DNA of 42,899 nt from Bacteroidota bacterium (GTDB lineage Bacteria > Bacteroidota > Bacteroidia > Bacteroidales > JAAUTT01): positions 1-42,899 of the forward strand of contig JAEYWD010000072.1 of the NCBI GenBank assembly GCA_023429135.1, in the 5' to 3' direction. This document shows positions 15,793-24,708 of this stretch, in pieces. Both the position numbers and the translations under genes were made by a program. The notes beneath the pieces were generated by a model. It saw only the letters and a program-made list of their open reading frames with translations. It made no database searches and was not told where the DNA came from. Numbering within the stretch: the stretch's first letter is position 1; each line of letters begins with the position of its first letter.

Positions 15793-17472
15793 CTACTCTA
15801 CAAACTGCTTTGCATAATATTTTGCGGTAAGCTTTTCTCCGGTGGCGCGCTCAATCATATCGTTCCATTTATATAACATACCTGACATAAATACTTTTTC
15901 TTTAAGGTATAGTCCTACTTCGGGATGATTTACAAAACTAACATTGCTGTAATCGCTGTTTTTCAGAACATTGTCCGAAATGTGATAAAATAGCTGTGAA
16001 GCCAATAATTCGCCCATCAGGTAGTTATGATAATAGCATGGATATAGTGCTACATGTATTTTCGAGGCCCAATCCGGTTCATTCCTGTCTTCGGGTTTTT
16101 TAAGTAATTGATATTGTTCCACAAGCTTCCACCACAAAGCATTAAGATCCTGATCGGGATCTGCATACATTGCTTTTTCGAAACGGTACATTACCTGTGC
16201 CCAACGACTAAATGTAAGCTGCTCCAGTCTTAATGATTTCTGGCAAACTTCAGCAATCTCAGCCTTTTGTTCGGGAGTAACAATTTTCATATCCACCATC
16301 CATTGCGGATTGGTAGCATTACGTCCCATAATCATGGCTATTGCTTCGGTTGTAAATGTGTGCGCCGCATCCCTTAAAATGTAAGGCTTCTGAGGATCAA
16401 AATACTTGGCATACACGGCATGACCGTACTCATGAAGCATGGTATTCATCCAGTTCATGGTTGGTTTAACATTGCAAAGTACCCGCACATCGCCGTTATG
16501 GTCAATATCGGTGCAGTATGCATGTTGATTTTTGCCCGGTTTTTCAAATAGGTCCGAATTCTTAATAATATCTGCAATATCGAGGTTTATACCTTTGTAA
16601 AACTCATCAGTCAGGGCAACAACATCTTTATCCTTATAGAACTGATCCAGATCAACATCATAAATTCTTGGTGCTTCCTGGAAAAACCTGTTCTGATAGT
16701 GCCATGGCATCAGTTTTTCTTTCGGCAGTTTATAACGTTTCGCAAAATATTCATCAATATCATTTTTTAAACCTGCGAAAGCGGATCTTGTGAGCGTGTC
16801 CAGCTCATCAAAAAGAGTCAATATTTCATTTGGCTCCTGTTCCGAAAAAATCATACTCATGGTATGATAATTTTCATAGCCAAGATCTTTTGCAATCTGG
16901 TTCCGTACCTTAACCAAAGCAATAATATCCTGAGAAACTTCTTTTCCTATAGCTTTATGGGCTTTCCAGGCAGCTTCCAGATCTTTAGTGTTGGTGGACG
17001 AGGTAAGAATTTGCTCAATCTCATTATCCGACACTTTTTTGCCGTTCAAATCGGCTCTGAAGTTCGAATATTTTTTTTCAAGCTCCGATCGCATGGAAAC
17101 TTCTTTTTCAAGTAGTTCCTGTTTTACCTGATTCTTCAGAAAAGCCGGATACAACACTTCCATCTGACGATTCAGAACAGAGTCCTTTACAAGACCTGAT
17201 TCTTTGATCGATTTCAGCTCTGTAAAAAGAACAGTGTCGGAGAAAAGTTTCACAAGTTTCAACTGCGCTTCTTCCGACTTCTTATAATCTTCGGCCTTAC
17301 CGGTAATGGATGCATCCCAGCTTGCAATGGAAGCCTCCTGAACCAGAGCTTTTACCTGGGGTTCTACTTTCGCAATAAATTCTTTTAATGTATTCTCCAT
17401 CTTTTCCTGTTTTGAGGTACACGATGCCAGCAACATAATCATAGCAACGGCAAAAGGGGTTAATTTCTTCAT
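15793..17472 (-). CDS. M2-family (ACE-like) zinc metallopeptidase lipoprotein
   Basis: A 559-residue lipoprotein (lipobox LLASC, Cys18) placing the enzyme in the periplasm or at the outer membrane. The zinc site is HEYGH (His347, Glu348, His351), with Glu376 in FTTEAIAM as the likely third ligand, 25 residues downstream, close to the spacing in ACE. The mostly helical sequence and the SRWAQVMYRFEKAMY segment fit the M2/M3-like gluzincin fold. It would remove dipeptides or cleave oligopeptides outside the cytoplasm. It is transcribed alone: 72 bases separate its start from the stop of the HmuY-type gene upstream, and a hairpin follows. Confidence 0.87.
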   Translation of the reverse strand: MKKLTPFAVAMIMLLASCTSKQEKMENTLKEFIAKVEPQVKALVQEASIASWDASITGKAEDYKKSEEAQLKLVKLFSDTVLFTELKSIKESGLVKDSVLNRQMEVLYPAFLKNQVKQELLEKEVSMRSELEKKYSNFRADLNGKKVSDNEIEQILTSSTNTKDLEAAWKAHKAIGKEVSQDIIALVKVRNQIAKDLGYENYHTMSMIFSEQEPNEILTLFDELDTLTRSAFAGLKNDIDEYFAKRYKLPKEKLMPWHYQNRFFQEAPRIYDVDLDQFYKDKDVVALTDEFYKGINLDIADIIKNSDLFEKPGKNQHAYCTDIDHNGDVRVLCNVKPTMNWMNTMLHEYGHAVYAKYFDPQKPYILRDAAHTFTTEAIAMIMGRNATNPQWMVDMKIVTPEQKAEIAEVCQKSLRLEQLTFSRWAQVMYRFEKAMYADPDQDLNALWWKLVEQYQLLKKPEDRNEPDWASKIHVALYPCYYHNYLMGELLASQLFYHISDNVLKNSDYSNVSFVNHPEVGLYLKEKVFMSGMLYKWNDMIERATGEKLTAKYYAKQFVE

Positions 17473-17544
17473 AGTAAGTTTTGTTGATAATTAATTGAAT
17501 AAAAGTAATCAAAAAATCACCATTTCACCAAAACTAACCGCTCT

Positions 17545-18534
17545 CTAAAGCTTCACTTTTTCGAACATGGGATATCCGACTTTCAACGAATCGTTCACAT
17601 AACTCAGAAAACGGAACTTGTAAAAATCGCCTTTTGTATCGCGAATCAGGTACGAGTGATTTCGCCTTACGGCATAATTAGCCGTATTCGCAGACTGATT
17701 TATCTCAACCGACTTCCAGTTATATCCTATAACATCCTGAATAGCATTTAATTTTCCGGAATTGATGTTTGGAATACCAATATTTGAGAAGGAAGTAGTA
17801 GTATCGAGCATAACGGCAACATTATTCGGATTAATATATACTCCACGCACAATGTATGGGGTGGGTACACCGGCATCAGTATAAAGTGTTGTGGTATATT
17901 GGGTAAAAAGTAAATCCCATTGGTTTTTAGTTGGTTCAATTATAACTGTATCTTTCTTTGAAAGAGAGTAATAAACAAGATTATACTCAGGGTTCTTTTT
18001 TATGGTCACCTGGGTCACATCAGTGTTATTTATGTTTGCAAAGGCAAAACTATATGCTGTGTCGTTCACATTCAAAAACTTAAGCTTTCGGAATGGTCGA
18101 TAGCGAACACCATCGTAGGTCCCTAAAAGATAAATCTGGGGTCCGTCGCCAGTCACCTCACGCCAGTTTCCAATAGCAGTTGAGTCGGGATTTCCGCTGC
18201 TGGCGTCGTAAATCCAGTTTTTATTATTAATAGTATAGGATTCGGCTTCAAAATTGCTGCTGCCGGTGCGGTAAATTCCAAGAAAATTGGAATAATTAAT
18301 TTTTACCCTCCAGCCTGATGGTGAAGTTTCGAAGGCCAGATCCCATTTACTGTTTGAATTTGTGAATATAGAATCGGAGGACAAATCGTAGAAACTCTGG
18401 TAATGGTAAATATTATTGGTAATCCTGATCCCATTTCTAAAAACCGGTTCAATCGGAGTATCTTCTTTAAAGCAACCGGAAAAAGTGAGTATAAGGAGTA
18501 AAAAAAGGCTATTGTATATTGATTTTGCGATCAT
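17545..18534 (-). CDS. HmuY-family lipoprotein, second copy
   Basis: A 329-residue lipoprotein (lipobox TFSGC, Cys21). Two WD(L)-F blocks, SKWDLAFET in the first half and NQWDLLFTQY in the second, followed by YIVRGVYINP and a terminal YLIRDTKGDFYKFRFLSY segment, are typical of HmuY-family proteins. HmuY of Porphyromonas binds haem and delivers it to the receptor HmuR. The gene starts inside the 3' end of the TonB receptor gene (26-base overlap), indicating translational coupling. The ligand is inferred to be haem or a related tetrapyrrole, but no ligating residues can be assigned. It is longer than HmuY (about 216 residues). Confidence 0.8.
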   Translation of the reverse strand: MIAKSIYNSLFLLLILTFSGCFKEDTPIEPVFRNGIRITNNIYHYQSFYDLSSDSIFTNSNSKWDLAFETSPSGWRVKINYSNFLGIYRTGSSNFEAESYTINNKNWIYDASSGNPDSTAIGNWREVTGDGPQIYLLGTYDGVRYRPFRKLKFLNVNDTAYSFAFANINNTDVTQVTIKKNPEYNLVYYSLSKKDTVIIEPTKNQWDLLFTQYTTTLYTDAGVPTPYIVRGVYINPNNVAVMLDTTTSFSNIGIPNINSGKLNAIQDVIGYNWKSVEINQSANTANYAVRRNHSYLIRDTKGDFYKFRFLSYVNDSLKVGYPMFEKVKL

Positions 18535-20530
18535 AATTCAGGTTGAATTGAAGTTGAACAAAGAAGCTTCTCCCCCACCCAACAGGGTTGTCATTCGCTC
18601 CCCCACCGCTGTGGACCCCGGATGAGCCTCTTCCGAGAATATTGGTATTGTTGAATGCGTTTTTTACGCCGGTCGAAATCTCCACCTTGTCGTCCCAAAA
18701 CCACTTCGTAACAATAAAATCAAGTGAATGGTATTTATCGAGAAAGTTCTCGTTAACACTTTCCAGCGTTCCTGTTTCGTCGTAATTTGCTGTATAAAAC
18801 ACAAACCTGCCGTTGTACTTGTAATAAAGCGAAAGCTTCGACTTCAGCTTCTGAAAATTATAAGAAGTGTTGAGCGAAGCATCAGTGGACCAGTTGTAAG
18901 AGCTTGAAGCGATTTTCGACTGACCGTTGATCTGGCCTCCTGCCTGGATTTTTAGTTTATTATCGGCGCTATAATTCATCAATAATTTTAAACCACGAAT
19001 GGTGGTTTTCTTACCCGATAAATTATAGTACTGGGCCTTGCTGGGATCGGTAGAGTTATACAGAAGATCAATTTTATTGTCGATTACATTCTGAAATAAA
19101 TTCAAACTTGTGCTCAGATTCTTATTTATCGAATAATCCGCATTTAAACCGGCATAAACCGATTCTTCGGCCTGGAGGCTGTCGTTACCAAGAACATTAT
19201 GATTGATATCAATAAATTCAAAATAAAGTTCCTTAAGAGAAGGAGCACGGAACCCTTTCCCATATGATAAGCGCAATTTAGCTTTTGAATTTATATTCCA
19301 TAATGCATTGAAGTTATAAACCAAAGGAGCATCGAACTGCGAGTTATGAATATACCTCAATCCTCCCTGCAAATCGAAAGGTTTAAATAACTTATATTTC
19401 AAACTGGCAAAAACAGAGGCTTCACTTAACGACTGGTCCCCTCCTATCCTTTTTCCCGAGCCGTTTTCCTGGTTATATTCAATCCCCGTTTGAAGGTCAG
19501 CTTTAGACGACAGCTTTCCGCCCAACATCCACCGACCCATTATATTGTTAAAAGTTGTGGTGTCCTGTGCTGTGGGGTTATCAAACGGAAATTCTTCCAA
19601 TGTTACAAGGTCCTTTACTTTGGTTAATTTCCGCTTTTTATAATAAGAGTAAGATGCTAATACCGTTGTGGTAAAATTGTTGAAAATTGGAGCCGAAAAA
19701 TCGATTTTATTTAAACTCCGGGTTGTATAATGATATTCATCCTTGGCCCTTTCGGGATTGTCAACAGGATTGCCTTTATTGCGAAGCTCTTCCGAGAAAA
19801 CAGATGAACTTATGTTTAATTTATATTTATCCGTCCGAAAGGAATAATCTGCATTCCCGTTCCACTGCAGTTTCGGTTTCCAGGTCTGATACCTGAAATA
19901 ATCGTTCGGGGCTGAATACCCTCCGAAGAAATGTCTTCCTCCACTAAGATTTAAGGTATGTTTGTTACGGGTAAAAACGCCATCGAGATCGAGGTTATAA
20001 ACCCCTGCTGTTTCGTAATAAGTACGTAGTTTATAAATGCTCCTGTCGCCGTAAACCGGTCGCTGGGTTATAATATTAATAACTCCGCCTAGAGCGTTGC
20101 TGCCATAAATAACCGACATAGGACCTTCTACCACTTCAATATGGTCAACTTTAAAAAGGTTGATCTGACTTAAGTCGAGAATACCCGCCTGACGGCCAAC
20201 CACGGGAACCCCATCGATCAGGATTTTAACATGCTCCCCCGATAAACCGTTTAAACGTAGCGAAGAACCCAATGCAGCATCCTGCGATATGCGGAAAGAA
20301 AGTTCGTTGGATAAAAGCTCTGAAAGGTTTGTTGCTCCGCGACCTCTGATTTCACGCGCCGATATCGATTTTATCTGGTATAAAGAACGGTCGGTAACCA
20401 CAGGTTTCATTTCGCCTGTAACCACAACCTCATCAAGGTCAACAGTGTCGCGTAATTGAGAAAAAACAGGCTGGCACAAGAATAACAAACAAATGATGAA
20501 CCAGCCTGCTGAAAATTTTATAAAACTCAC
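18509..20530 (-). CDS. TonB-dependent outer-membrane receptor (HmuR-like context)
   Basis: A 673-residue receptor with a signal peptide (about 1-24, ending VFSQ), a short DTVDLDEVVVTGE entry to the plug, and the plug motifs ILIDGVPVVGR and VEVVEGPMSVIYGSNALGGVINI-like residues (about 105-155). A beta barrel follows with many aromatic-rich strands (GLRYIHNSQFD, YGKGFRAPSLKELYFEF, NLFQN). There is no N-terminal carboxypeptidase-like domain, so it is of the small haem/siderophore/cobalamin receptor class, not the SusC class. The start ATG overlaps the stop of the upstream HmuY gene by four bases. Two HmuY-type lipoproteins flanking it argue for haem-like uptake. Confidence 0.9.
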   Translation of the reverse strand: MSFIKFSAGWFIICLLFLCQPVFSQLRDTVDLDEVVVTGEMKPVVTDRSLYQIKSISAREIRGRGATNLSELLSNELSFRISQDAALGSSLRLNGLSGEHVKILIDGVPVVGRQAGILDLSQINLFKVDHIEVVEGPMSVIYGSNALGGVINIITQRPVYGDRSIYKLRTYYETAGVYNLDLDGVFTRNKHTLNLSGGRHFFGGYSAPNDYFRYQTWKPKLQWNGNADYSFRTDKYKLNISSSVFSEELRNKGNPVDNPERAKDEYHYTTRSLNKIDFSAPIFNNFTTTVLASYSYYKKRKLTKVKDLVTLEEFPFDNPTAQDTTTFNNIMGRWMLGGKLSSKADLQTGIEYNQENGSGKRIGGDQSLSEASVFASLKYKLFKPFDLQGGLRYIHNSQFDAPLVYNFNALWNINSKAKLRLSYGKGFRAPSLKELYFEFIDINHNVLGNDSLQAEESVYAGLNADYSINKNLSTSLNLFQNVIDNKIDLLYNSTDPSKAQYYNLSGKKTTIRGLKLLMNYSADNKLKIQAGGQINGQSKIASSSYNWSTDASLNTSYNFQKLKSKLSLYYKYNGRFVFYTANYDETGTLESVNENFLDKYHSLDFIVTKWFWDDKVEISTGVKNAFNNTNILGRGSSGVHSGGGANDNPVGWGRSFFVQLQFNLNYDRKINIQ

Positions 20531-21525
20531 TTTAATTTTGTCTTTTCAAAAACTACTTTTCCGGTTGAACTTCCTTCAAATTTTTTAAACACCACCTTAT
20601 AAACATTTTTCGATTTGGTTTGAACGAAATATTTAACATCGGGCTTAATTGTATAGGCAAAAGTTTGCATGTCCAGGGTTTTCCAATCGCTACCAATGGT
20701 TGAAATTGAGGTTGCAAACTTTTGACCCGAATAATTATTCGAAGCAACATCTCCGCTTACCTCTGCCACGGTAACACCTTCATTCTGAAGGATACCGGTC
20801 ACGTTATAAGGCTCGTATTTCTGAGTAGAGCTATTATATACCATTTCATAATATTTGGTGAGCACAATATCCCAATCATTCTGCGCAGGCTCTCTGTCGA
20901 CGGGTTCACCGTTTGAAAACTTAAAATAAACGTAATTCTTGGACAAATAATTGCCGGTAACAAGATTTTTAGTTACAGCATTCGCTCCATTAAGATCAGC
21001 ATAGGTAAAAACATAAGTATTGCTGGACGCAATGCGTTTTTTTATCCAGATTTTCTTAAAAGATTTATCCTGAAGCTGAATTACAAATAATGCTGTTCCG
21101 ATAACATCGTGATTGATTGAATTATATTCACCCCATCCATAATCGGGATGCCCGGTCTGGTTTGCTTCGAAAGCACTCAGTGACCATGTTGTATCTGAGT
21201 CGAGCAAAGAAACCCAGCTTTTTTTGATCCCGGTAGTATCAAATGTAGTTGTCCATTTGGTAGTATCGCCATTGTACTGCCATAACTTCACACCCATAGT
21301 GCTGTTAATCAGTATTGACGAACTTCGCGGGCTTGTTTTAAAAGCTATATCCCAGTTGTTTCGGGGAACCGTTCCAACTATACCATTGGTAAAACTATAA
21401 TAAATATCGTTGACATAGGTTGCTCCCATTGCTATGGAGTCGTTTGAGGTAACCACTGTTTCATCTTCCGACTTATTACAGGATAAAAACCCTAAAACAA
21501 CTAAAAAAATCAATAAAACTCTCAT
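20527..21525 (-). CDS. HmuY-family lipoprotein, first copy
   Basis: A 332-residue lipoprotein (lipobox GFLSC, Cys16) and first gene of the HmuY-receptor-HmuY operon. It shares the double-block layout of its paralogue: NNWDIAF (about 56-62) in the first half and NDWDIVLTKYYEMVY (about 216-230) in the second, then YNVTGILQNEGV and the closing VKYFVQTKSKNVYKVVFKKF block. That C-terminal half is the standard HmuY pattern; the N-terminal half looks like a diverged copy or long extension. It probably captures haem or a related ligand at the cell surface and passes it to the receptor. The four-base ATGA overlap implies coupled translation. Confidence 0.82.
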   Translation of the reverse strand: MRVLLIFLVVLGFLSCNKSEDETVVTSNDSIAMGATYVNDIYYSFTNGIVGTVPRNNWDIAFKTSPRSSSILINSTMGVKLWQYNGDTTKWTTTFDTTGIKKSWVSLLDSDTTWSLSAFEANQTGHPDYGWGEYNSINHDVIGTALFVIQLQDKSFKKIWIKKRIASSNTYVFTYADLNGANAVTKNLVTGNYLSKNYVYFKFSNGEPVDREPAQNDWDIVLTKYYEMVYNSSTQKYEPYNVTGILQNEGVTVAEVSGDVASNNYSGQKFATSISTIGSDWKTLDMQTFAYTIKPDVKYFVQTKSKNVYKVVFKKFEGSSTGKVVFEKTKLK

Positions 21526-21778
21526 ATAACTATGTTTTAAAATTTATGAATAACTGTATTTTCACATCAATAACGCTATTTTTAGAGGATTGTTCCCTTA
21601 CGATTGAAAATGAACACACCAGGTATTTTGCCATTGACTGATAATAACCTTAATGCGAGTTCTTTAATAAGAAAAGTAAAACAAAAATATACCAATATCA
21701 GGCTACTCATCCTCATTAGAGGAAAGTTACAAATATCAATGGAAAAATTCCAGATGAAAATATAAAATTTTATAGGAA

Positions 21779-22807
21779 TTATTCTTCTTCTTTAAAATAG
21801 AGCTGGTAATAATGCATTCCTGTTTGTTCGTCGAAGCCCTTTACAATATATTCGCGGTTACCATGAACATAAATATGAAAGTTCTTATCGAGCTTAATTA
21901 CATTCTTAAAGACTTTTGCCTGTTTCTTTACTGCCGGAAGGGAAATCGAGAACTCTTCGTCGAGCTTTACTTCCTTTTCTACCTCGTATTGCTTTTTATA
22001 TTCTTTAAACGACTCTGCAATTTCAGGTTGTGGGATAACTTCCTGGGTAAAACTATTAAGATCGAATTCCTGGTTACTCTTGAAAAAATTGGCCGATTTA
22101 TTCAGAAAGTCAGCCTGGTCGGCTTTGGTTACCTGAAACTCTTTGGGCGCTTGTTCTACAACAAAGGTTTTGCACATATCGAGATAGCTGCGGGTCTGGT
22201 AATAATCATCGCGACGAGGCTTCAGATGCAGAAAACTGTTACGCCAGTATTGGGCATCGGCACCTTTACCTGATGCATCGACCACTGAAACAAGATACCC
22301 CTGCTCAGCTTCAGTATTAAAAATAAGGCAACCTTTATCCAGTTTATTAACGTTTACGCCTGTTTCGGCAGCAATGTCAAATCCGCCGGAATATTGCTTA
22401 ATTCTTAAGAAGGTATCTTTCGATTCGCTTTTAAACAGGCCAATAGCATCTACAATTTCATCTTCGATAATGCAGTTGCTGAAATATACTACGTAAAATT
22501 CGCCTGGCTTAATTTTAGGATGCTCCGACTGATCGTAAAGATAGTGTGCCAGCTTAACCGATTGTTCCATAAAAATATTTCTGTCGCTGAATAGTTCGGA
22601 AATAAAGCCAAACATAGCTTCGTCCTTGTCGAGATGAAAATATTCCTCGGGCTTAAAAGGACTTAGAAAATACTGTTTAAGAGTTTCAAAAGTGCTATCG
22701 TCGCCATCAATTTCAGTATCGGAGGTTCGTGTGCCCTCATCTTCTGTTTTAGACCCTATATAATGAGCAATAATGCTGTCGATTTGTATATCCTGCAGGT
22801 TAAACAT
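21779..22807 (-). CDS. nucleoid-associated protein (NdpA/YejK family)
   Basis: A 342-residue soluble protein matching the 37-kDa nucleoid-associated protein family: the N-terminal block around IDSIIAHYIGSK, the GEFYVVYFSNCIIEDEIVDAIGLFKSE region and SVVDASGKGADAQYWRNSFLHLKPRRDDYYQT are characteristic. Members bind the nucleoid in E. coli but their precise role is not settled. Many Bacteroidota carry this longer acidic form. Expressed alone: 253 bases to the HmuY operon, divergent from the OB-fold gene upstream. Confidence 0.88.
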   Translation of the reverse strand: MFNLQDIQIDSIIAHYIGSKTEDEGTRTSDTEIDGDDSTFETLKQYFLSPFKPEEYFHLDKDEAMFGFISELFSDRNIFMEQSVKLAHYLYDQSEHPKIKPGEFYVVYFSNCIIEDEIVDAIGLFKSESKDTFLRIKQYSGGFDIAAETGVNVNKLDKGCLIFNTEAEQGYLVSVVDASGKGADAQYWRNSFLHLKPRRDDYYQTRSYLDMCKTFVVEQAPKEFQVTKADQADFLNKSANFFKSNQEFDLNSFTQEVIPQPEIAESFKEYKKQYEVEKEVKLDEEFSISLPAVKKQAKVFKNVIKLDKNFHIYVHGNREYIVKGFDEQTGMHYYQLYFKEEE

Positions 22808-22961
22808 ATAGATTTATTAAAAAGAGGATGAAAATAAGGATTTTTTTTCAAAGTGCGAATCTTCATAAAATATAAGCTGATTTATAAACCTTTGCTCTTT
22901 ACTTAAATGAATATTTCGGATTTTGAAATCTTTTATTACCTTTAAATCAAAACACACTTTT

Positions 22962-23408
22962 ATGAAATCGAAAACAAGAACTATTGTTGCAATTCTTCTT
23001 CCACTTGCTATTTTAGGAGTTTTAGTCGCTGTCTATTATTTACGTCAACCCAAAACTGTTAAGTCGAAGAAAGCCGATTTTGAGATTTCATCCATGGCTC
23101 TGAATAAGGAATTTCTGATGAATGACAGCATTGCAAATATAAAATATAGCAATAAAGTTATTGAAGTTACAGGTCCGGTTGCCAATATCAGGAACAGTGA
23201 CATGCATGGAACCATAATAACTATGGACGATGCCATGATGGGGATGAAATGTGTAATGGATACAACTGTAAAATCACTTCCTTCGGAAGTAAAAATTGGA
23301 AGCTCAGTCAGGATAAAGGGCGTATTAATAGGCTTCGACCCCATGATAGGCCTGATGATGAATCAAAGTATTATTATCGAAAGTAAAGATCCGGCACCTA
23401 GCCTTTAA
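22962..23408 (+). CDS. membrane-anchored OB-fold protein (tRNA_anti-like)
   Basis: I start at ATG 22962 (MKSKTRTIVAILLP), where the single membrane helix (about 5-25) follows at once; an upstream ATG at 22923 adds 13 unlikely residues. The remaining 120 residues resemble the tRNA_anti-like OB fold: YSNKVIEVTGPVANI, then TIITMDDAMMGMKCVMD and VKIGSSVRIKGVLIGFD. Such proteins in Bacteroidota are usually periplasmic and of unknown role. Its 3' end overlaps the convergent FNR-like regulator gene by 11 bases. Confidence 0.75.
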   Translation: MKSKTRTIVAILLPLAILGVLVAVYYLRQPKTVKSKKADFEISSMALNKEFLMNDSIANIKYSNKVIEVTGPVANIRNSDMHGTIITMDDAMMGMKCVMDTTVKSLPSEVKIGSSVRIKGVLIGFDPMIGLMMNQSIIIESKDPAPSL

Positions 23409-24102
23409 ACGAAATCATTTTCAGCATATCTTCCTTATGGATGCTTATTTTTCGTCCATCTATCTGAATTACGCCTTCATTTTCGAGTTCCTTCAGAATT
23501 CGGATTGCACTATCTTTGGACAATCCAGATAAATCCCCGATATCCTGCCTCGAAATATTCAGTTCAAAAGAACTGGAAGCATAAACATCTTTCATCAGGT
23601 AAAGTAACACGTCTGCAATTCTTCCATGCATCTGTTTCTGAACAATACTAACAAGCCGTTCAAAATTCTTAGAACCGTTAAAACTGCAATGCGATAACAT
23701 AATTTCGGCAAAATCGGGATTCTTACGAATAACTTTTTTAAGATTTGCGGTTTCTATAAAACATGCAGTGCAATTTTCGAGTGCTGTAACAGAGTAGTGA
23801 TAACGATTATCAATGTAAATTCCTGGTCCGCCAATTAACACCCAGGGCTTAACAAGTTCCAGAATAAGATTGCGGTTATCAATTCCTTCAATATACATTT
23901 TAGCCATGCCCGAAGTAAGCATAACCATATGTGACGATGCTGTTCCCTGCTTAATAATATTCTCACCTTCGCGAAAAGTTATCTCATAACGATTTTCATT
24001 CAGAATCTTAATTTGATCCTCTGTAAGATTCCTGAAAAATGGCGACTTTAAATTACATACATCACAACTATTGCAATTAGTAGATCGGTGAAAAGTAGTC
24101 AT
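23398..24102 (-). CDS. FNR-like Crp-family regulator with four candidate cluster cysteines
   Basis: A 234-residue protein with a beta-roll domain (REGENIIKQGTASSHMVMLTSGMAKMY), dimer helix and C-terminal HTH (ISRQDIGDLSGLSKDSAIRILKELENEGVI). The N-terminus carries CNSCDVC (Cys10, 13, 16), and Cys114 in ENCTACFIE aligns by context with the fourth cluster ligand of E. coli FNR (Cys122). This arrangement suggests an oxygen- or NO-labile [4Fe-4S] sensor, although the spacing differs from FNR's C-x2-C-x5-C. It is divergent from the electron-transfer operon starting at 24339, the most obvious target. An 11-base tail overlap with the OB-fold gene is present. Confidence 0.85.
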   Translation of the reverse strand: MTTFHRSTNCNSCDVCNLKSPFFRNLTEDQIKILNENRYEITFREGENIIKQGTASSHMVMLTSGMAKMYIEGIDNRNLILELVKPWVLIGGPGIYIDNRYHYSVTALENCTACFIETANLKKVIRKNPDFAEIMLSHCSFNGSKNFERLVSIVQKQMHGRIADVLLYLMKDVYASSSFELNISRQDIGDLSGLSKDSAIRILKELENEGVIQIDGRKISIHKEDMLKMISFKG

Positions 24103-24187
24103 AAATAGTGTTTAAAAAACTTATTGTGGCTTAACTCAATACTAATATAAGAAATAAAACGATAAAAATATCTTTTTTTATTGGAAA

Positions 24188-24221
24188 AAATCGATTTTAT
24201 ACTGACATAAATCGATCCTAT
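24188..24221. promoter_or_regulatory. possible operator: two AAATCGATnnTAT sites 21 bp apart
   Basis: AAATCGATTTTAT (24188-24200) and AAATCGATCCTAT (24209-24221) are direct repeats with a 21-base period, about two helical turns. The first sits inside a 12-base palindrome, AAAATCGATTTT (24187-24198). They lie in the divergent gap between the FNR-like regulator and the cytochrome operon, upstream of the candidate -7 box. They do not match the E. coli FNR box TTGATnnnnATCAA. Confidence 0.45.
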
Positions 24222-24270
24222 TCAATGGATATTCATTCTGCTATTGATTTAGCAGATTGGTCTAAACCAT

Positions 24271-24278
24271 TAACTTTG
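24271..24278 (+). promoter_or_regulatory. candidate -7 box of the electron-transfer operon
   Basis: TAACTTTG matches the Bacteroidetes TAnnTTTG consensus exactly and lies 61 bases before the first start codon. A TTG at 24244-24246 is upstream, but its 24-base spacer is longer than usual. Confidence 0.4.
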
Positions 24279-24338
24279 AGAAAAGTTGAATACTAACCTT
24301 AATTTAAGAGCTTAACATAACAATTTAAAAGTGAAAAA

Positions 24339-24683
24339 ATGCGAAATTTTTTAAGTTATCTAATTGTGTTTGGTGGGTTTCTGTTCCTTAGCTCGTGCGA
24401 AAAGGTCGCATTTGATCCTCCAAAAATTGAAGGGCAGGTTTCGTTTAAAACGGAAGTGTCACCTGCGTTGATTAATGACTGCGGCAAATGCCACGCGCCC
24501 CTAAAGACTCAGACAAACTATTATAAAAGTCTGGCTACCTCGACATTTATTGATACTGTAAATGCCAAATCAAGTAAAATTTTTGTAAAACTTAGCAACA
24601 ACCAGGCTCACCAGGGATATACATCACCTGATAACCTCGCTAAGATTCTGCTTTGGTTTGAACAAGGCGCAAAAAATAACTAA
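24339..24683 (+). CDS. monohaem cytochrome c lipoprotein, first gene of the electron-transfer operon
   Basis: A 114-residue lipoprotein (lipobox LSSC, Cys20) with one haem site CGKCH (Cys48, Cys51, His52). It has the short form of lipid-anchored cytochromes in which a C-terminal helix (LAKILLWFEQGAKNN) packs on the haem. Relatives usually have HMPP-type Met ligation before that helix; here the segment reads NQAHQGYTSPDN with no Met, so the sixth ligand may be His or absent. It is probably attached to the outer membrane, where it could exchange electrons with the neighbouring barrel and multihaem proteins. The barrel gene follows 25 bases downstream. Confidence 0.85.
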   Translation: MRNFLSYLIVFGGFLFLSSCEKVAFDPPKIEGQVSFKTEVSPALINDCGKCHAPLKTQTNYYKSLATSTFIDTVNAKSSKIFVKLSNNQAHQGYTSPDNLAKILLWFEQGAKNN

Positions 24684-24708
24684 TTAAAAACTAACTAATT
24701 TTTGAAAT

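Noticed and set aside
21761..21774. TATAAAATTTTATA palindrome after the nucleoid-associated gene
   Set aside because: Pure AT palindrome, weak stem, expected by chance in such AT-rich sequence.
24187..24221. E. coli-type FNR box
   Set aside because: The sequence has ATCGAT cores, not TTGATnnnnATCAA. It is kept only as an unnamed direct repeat.
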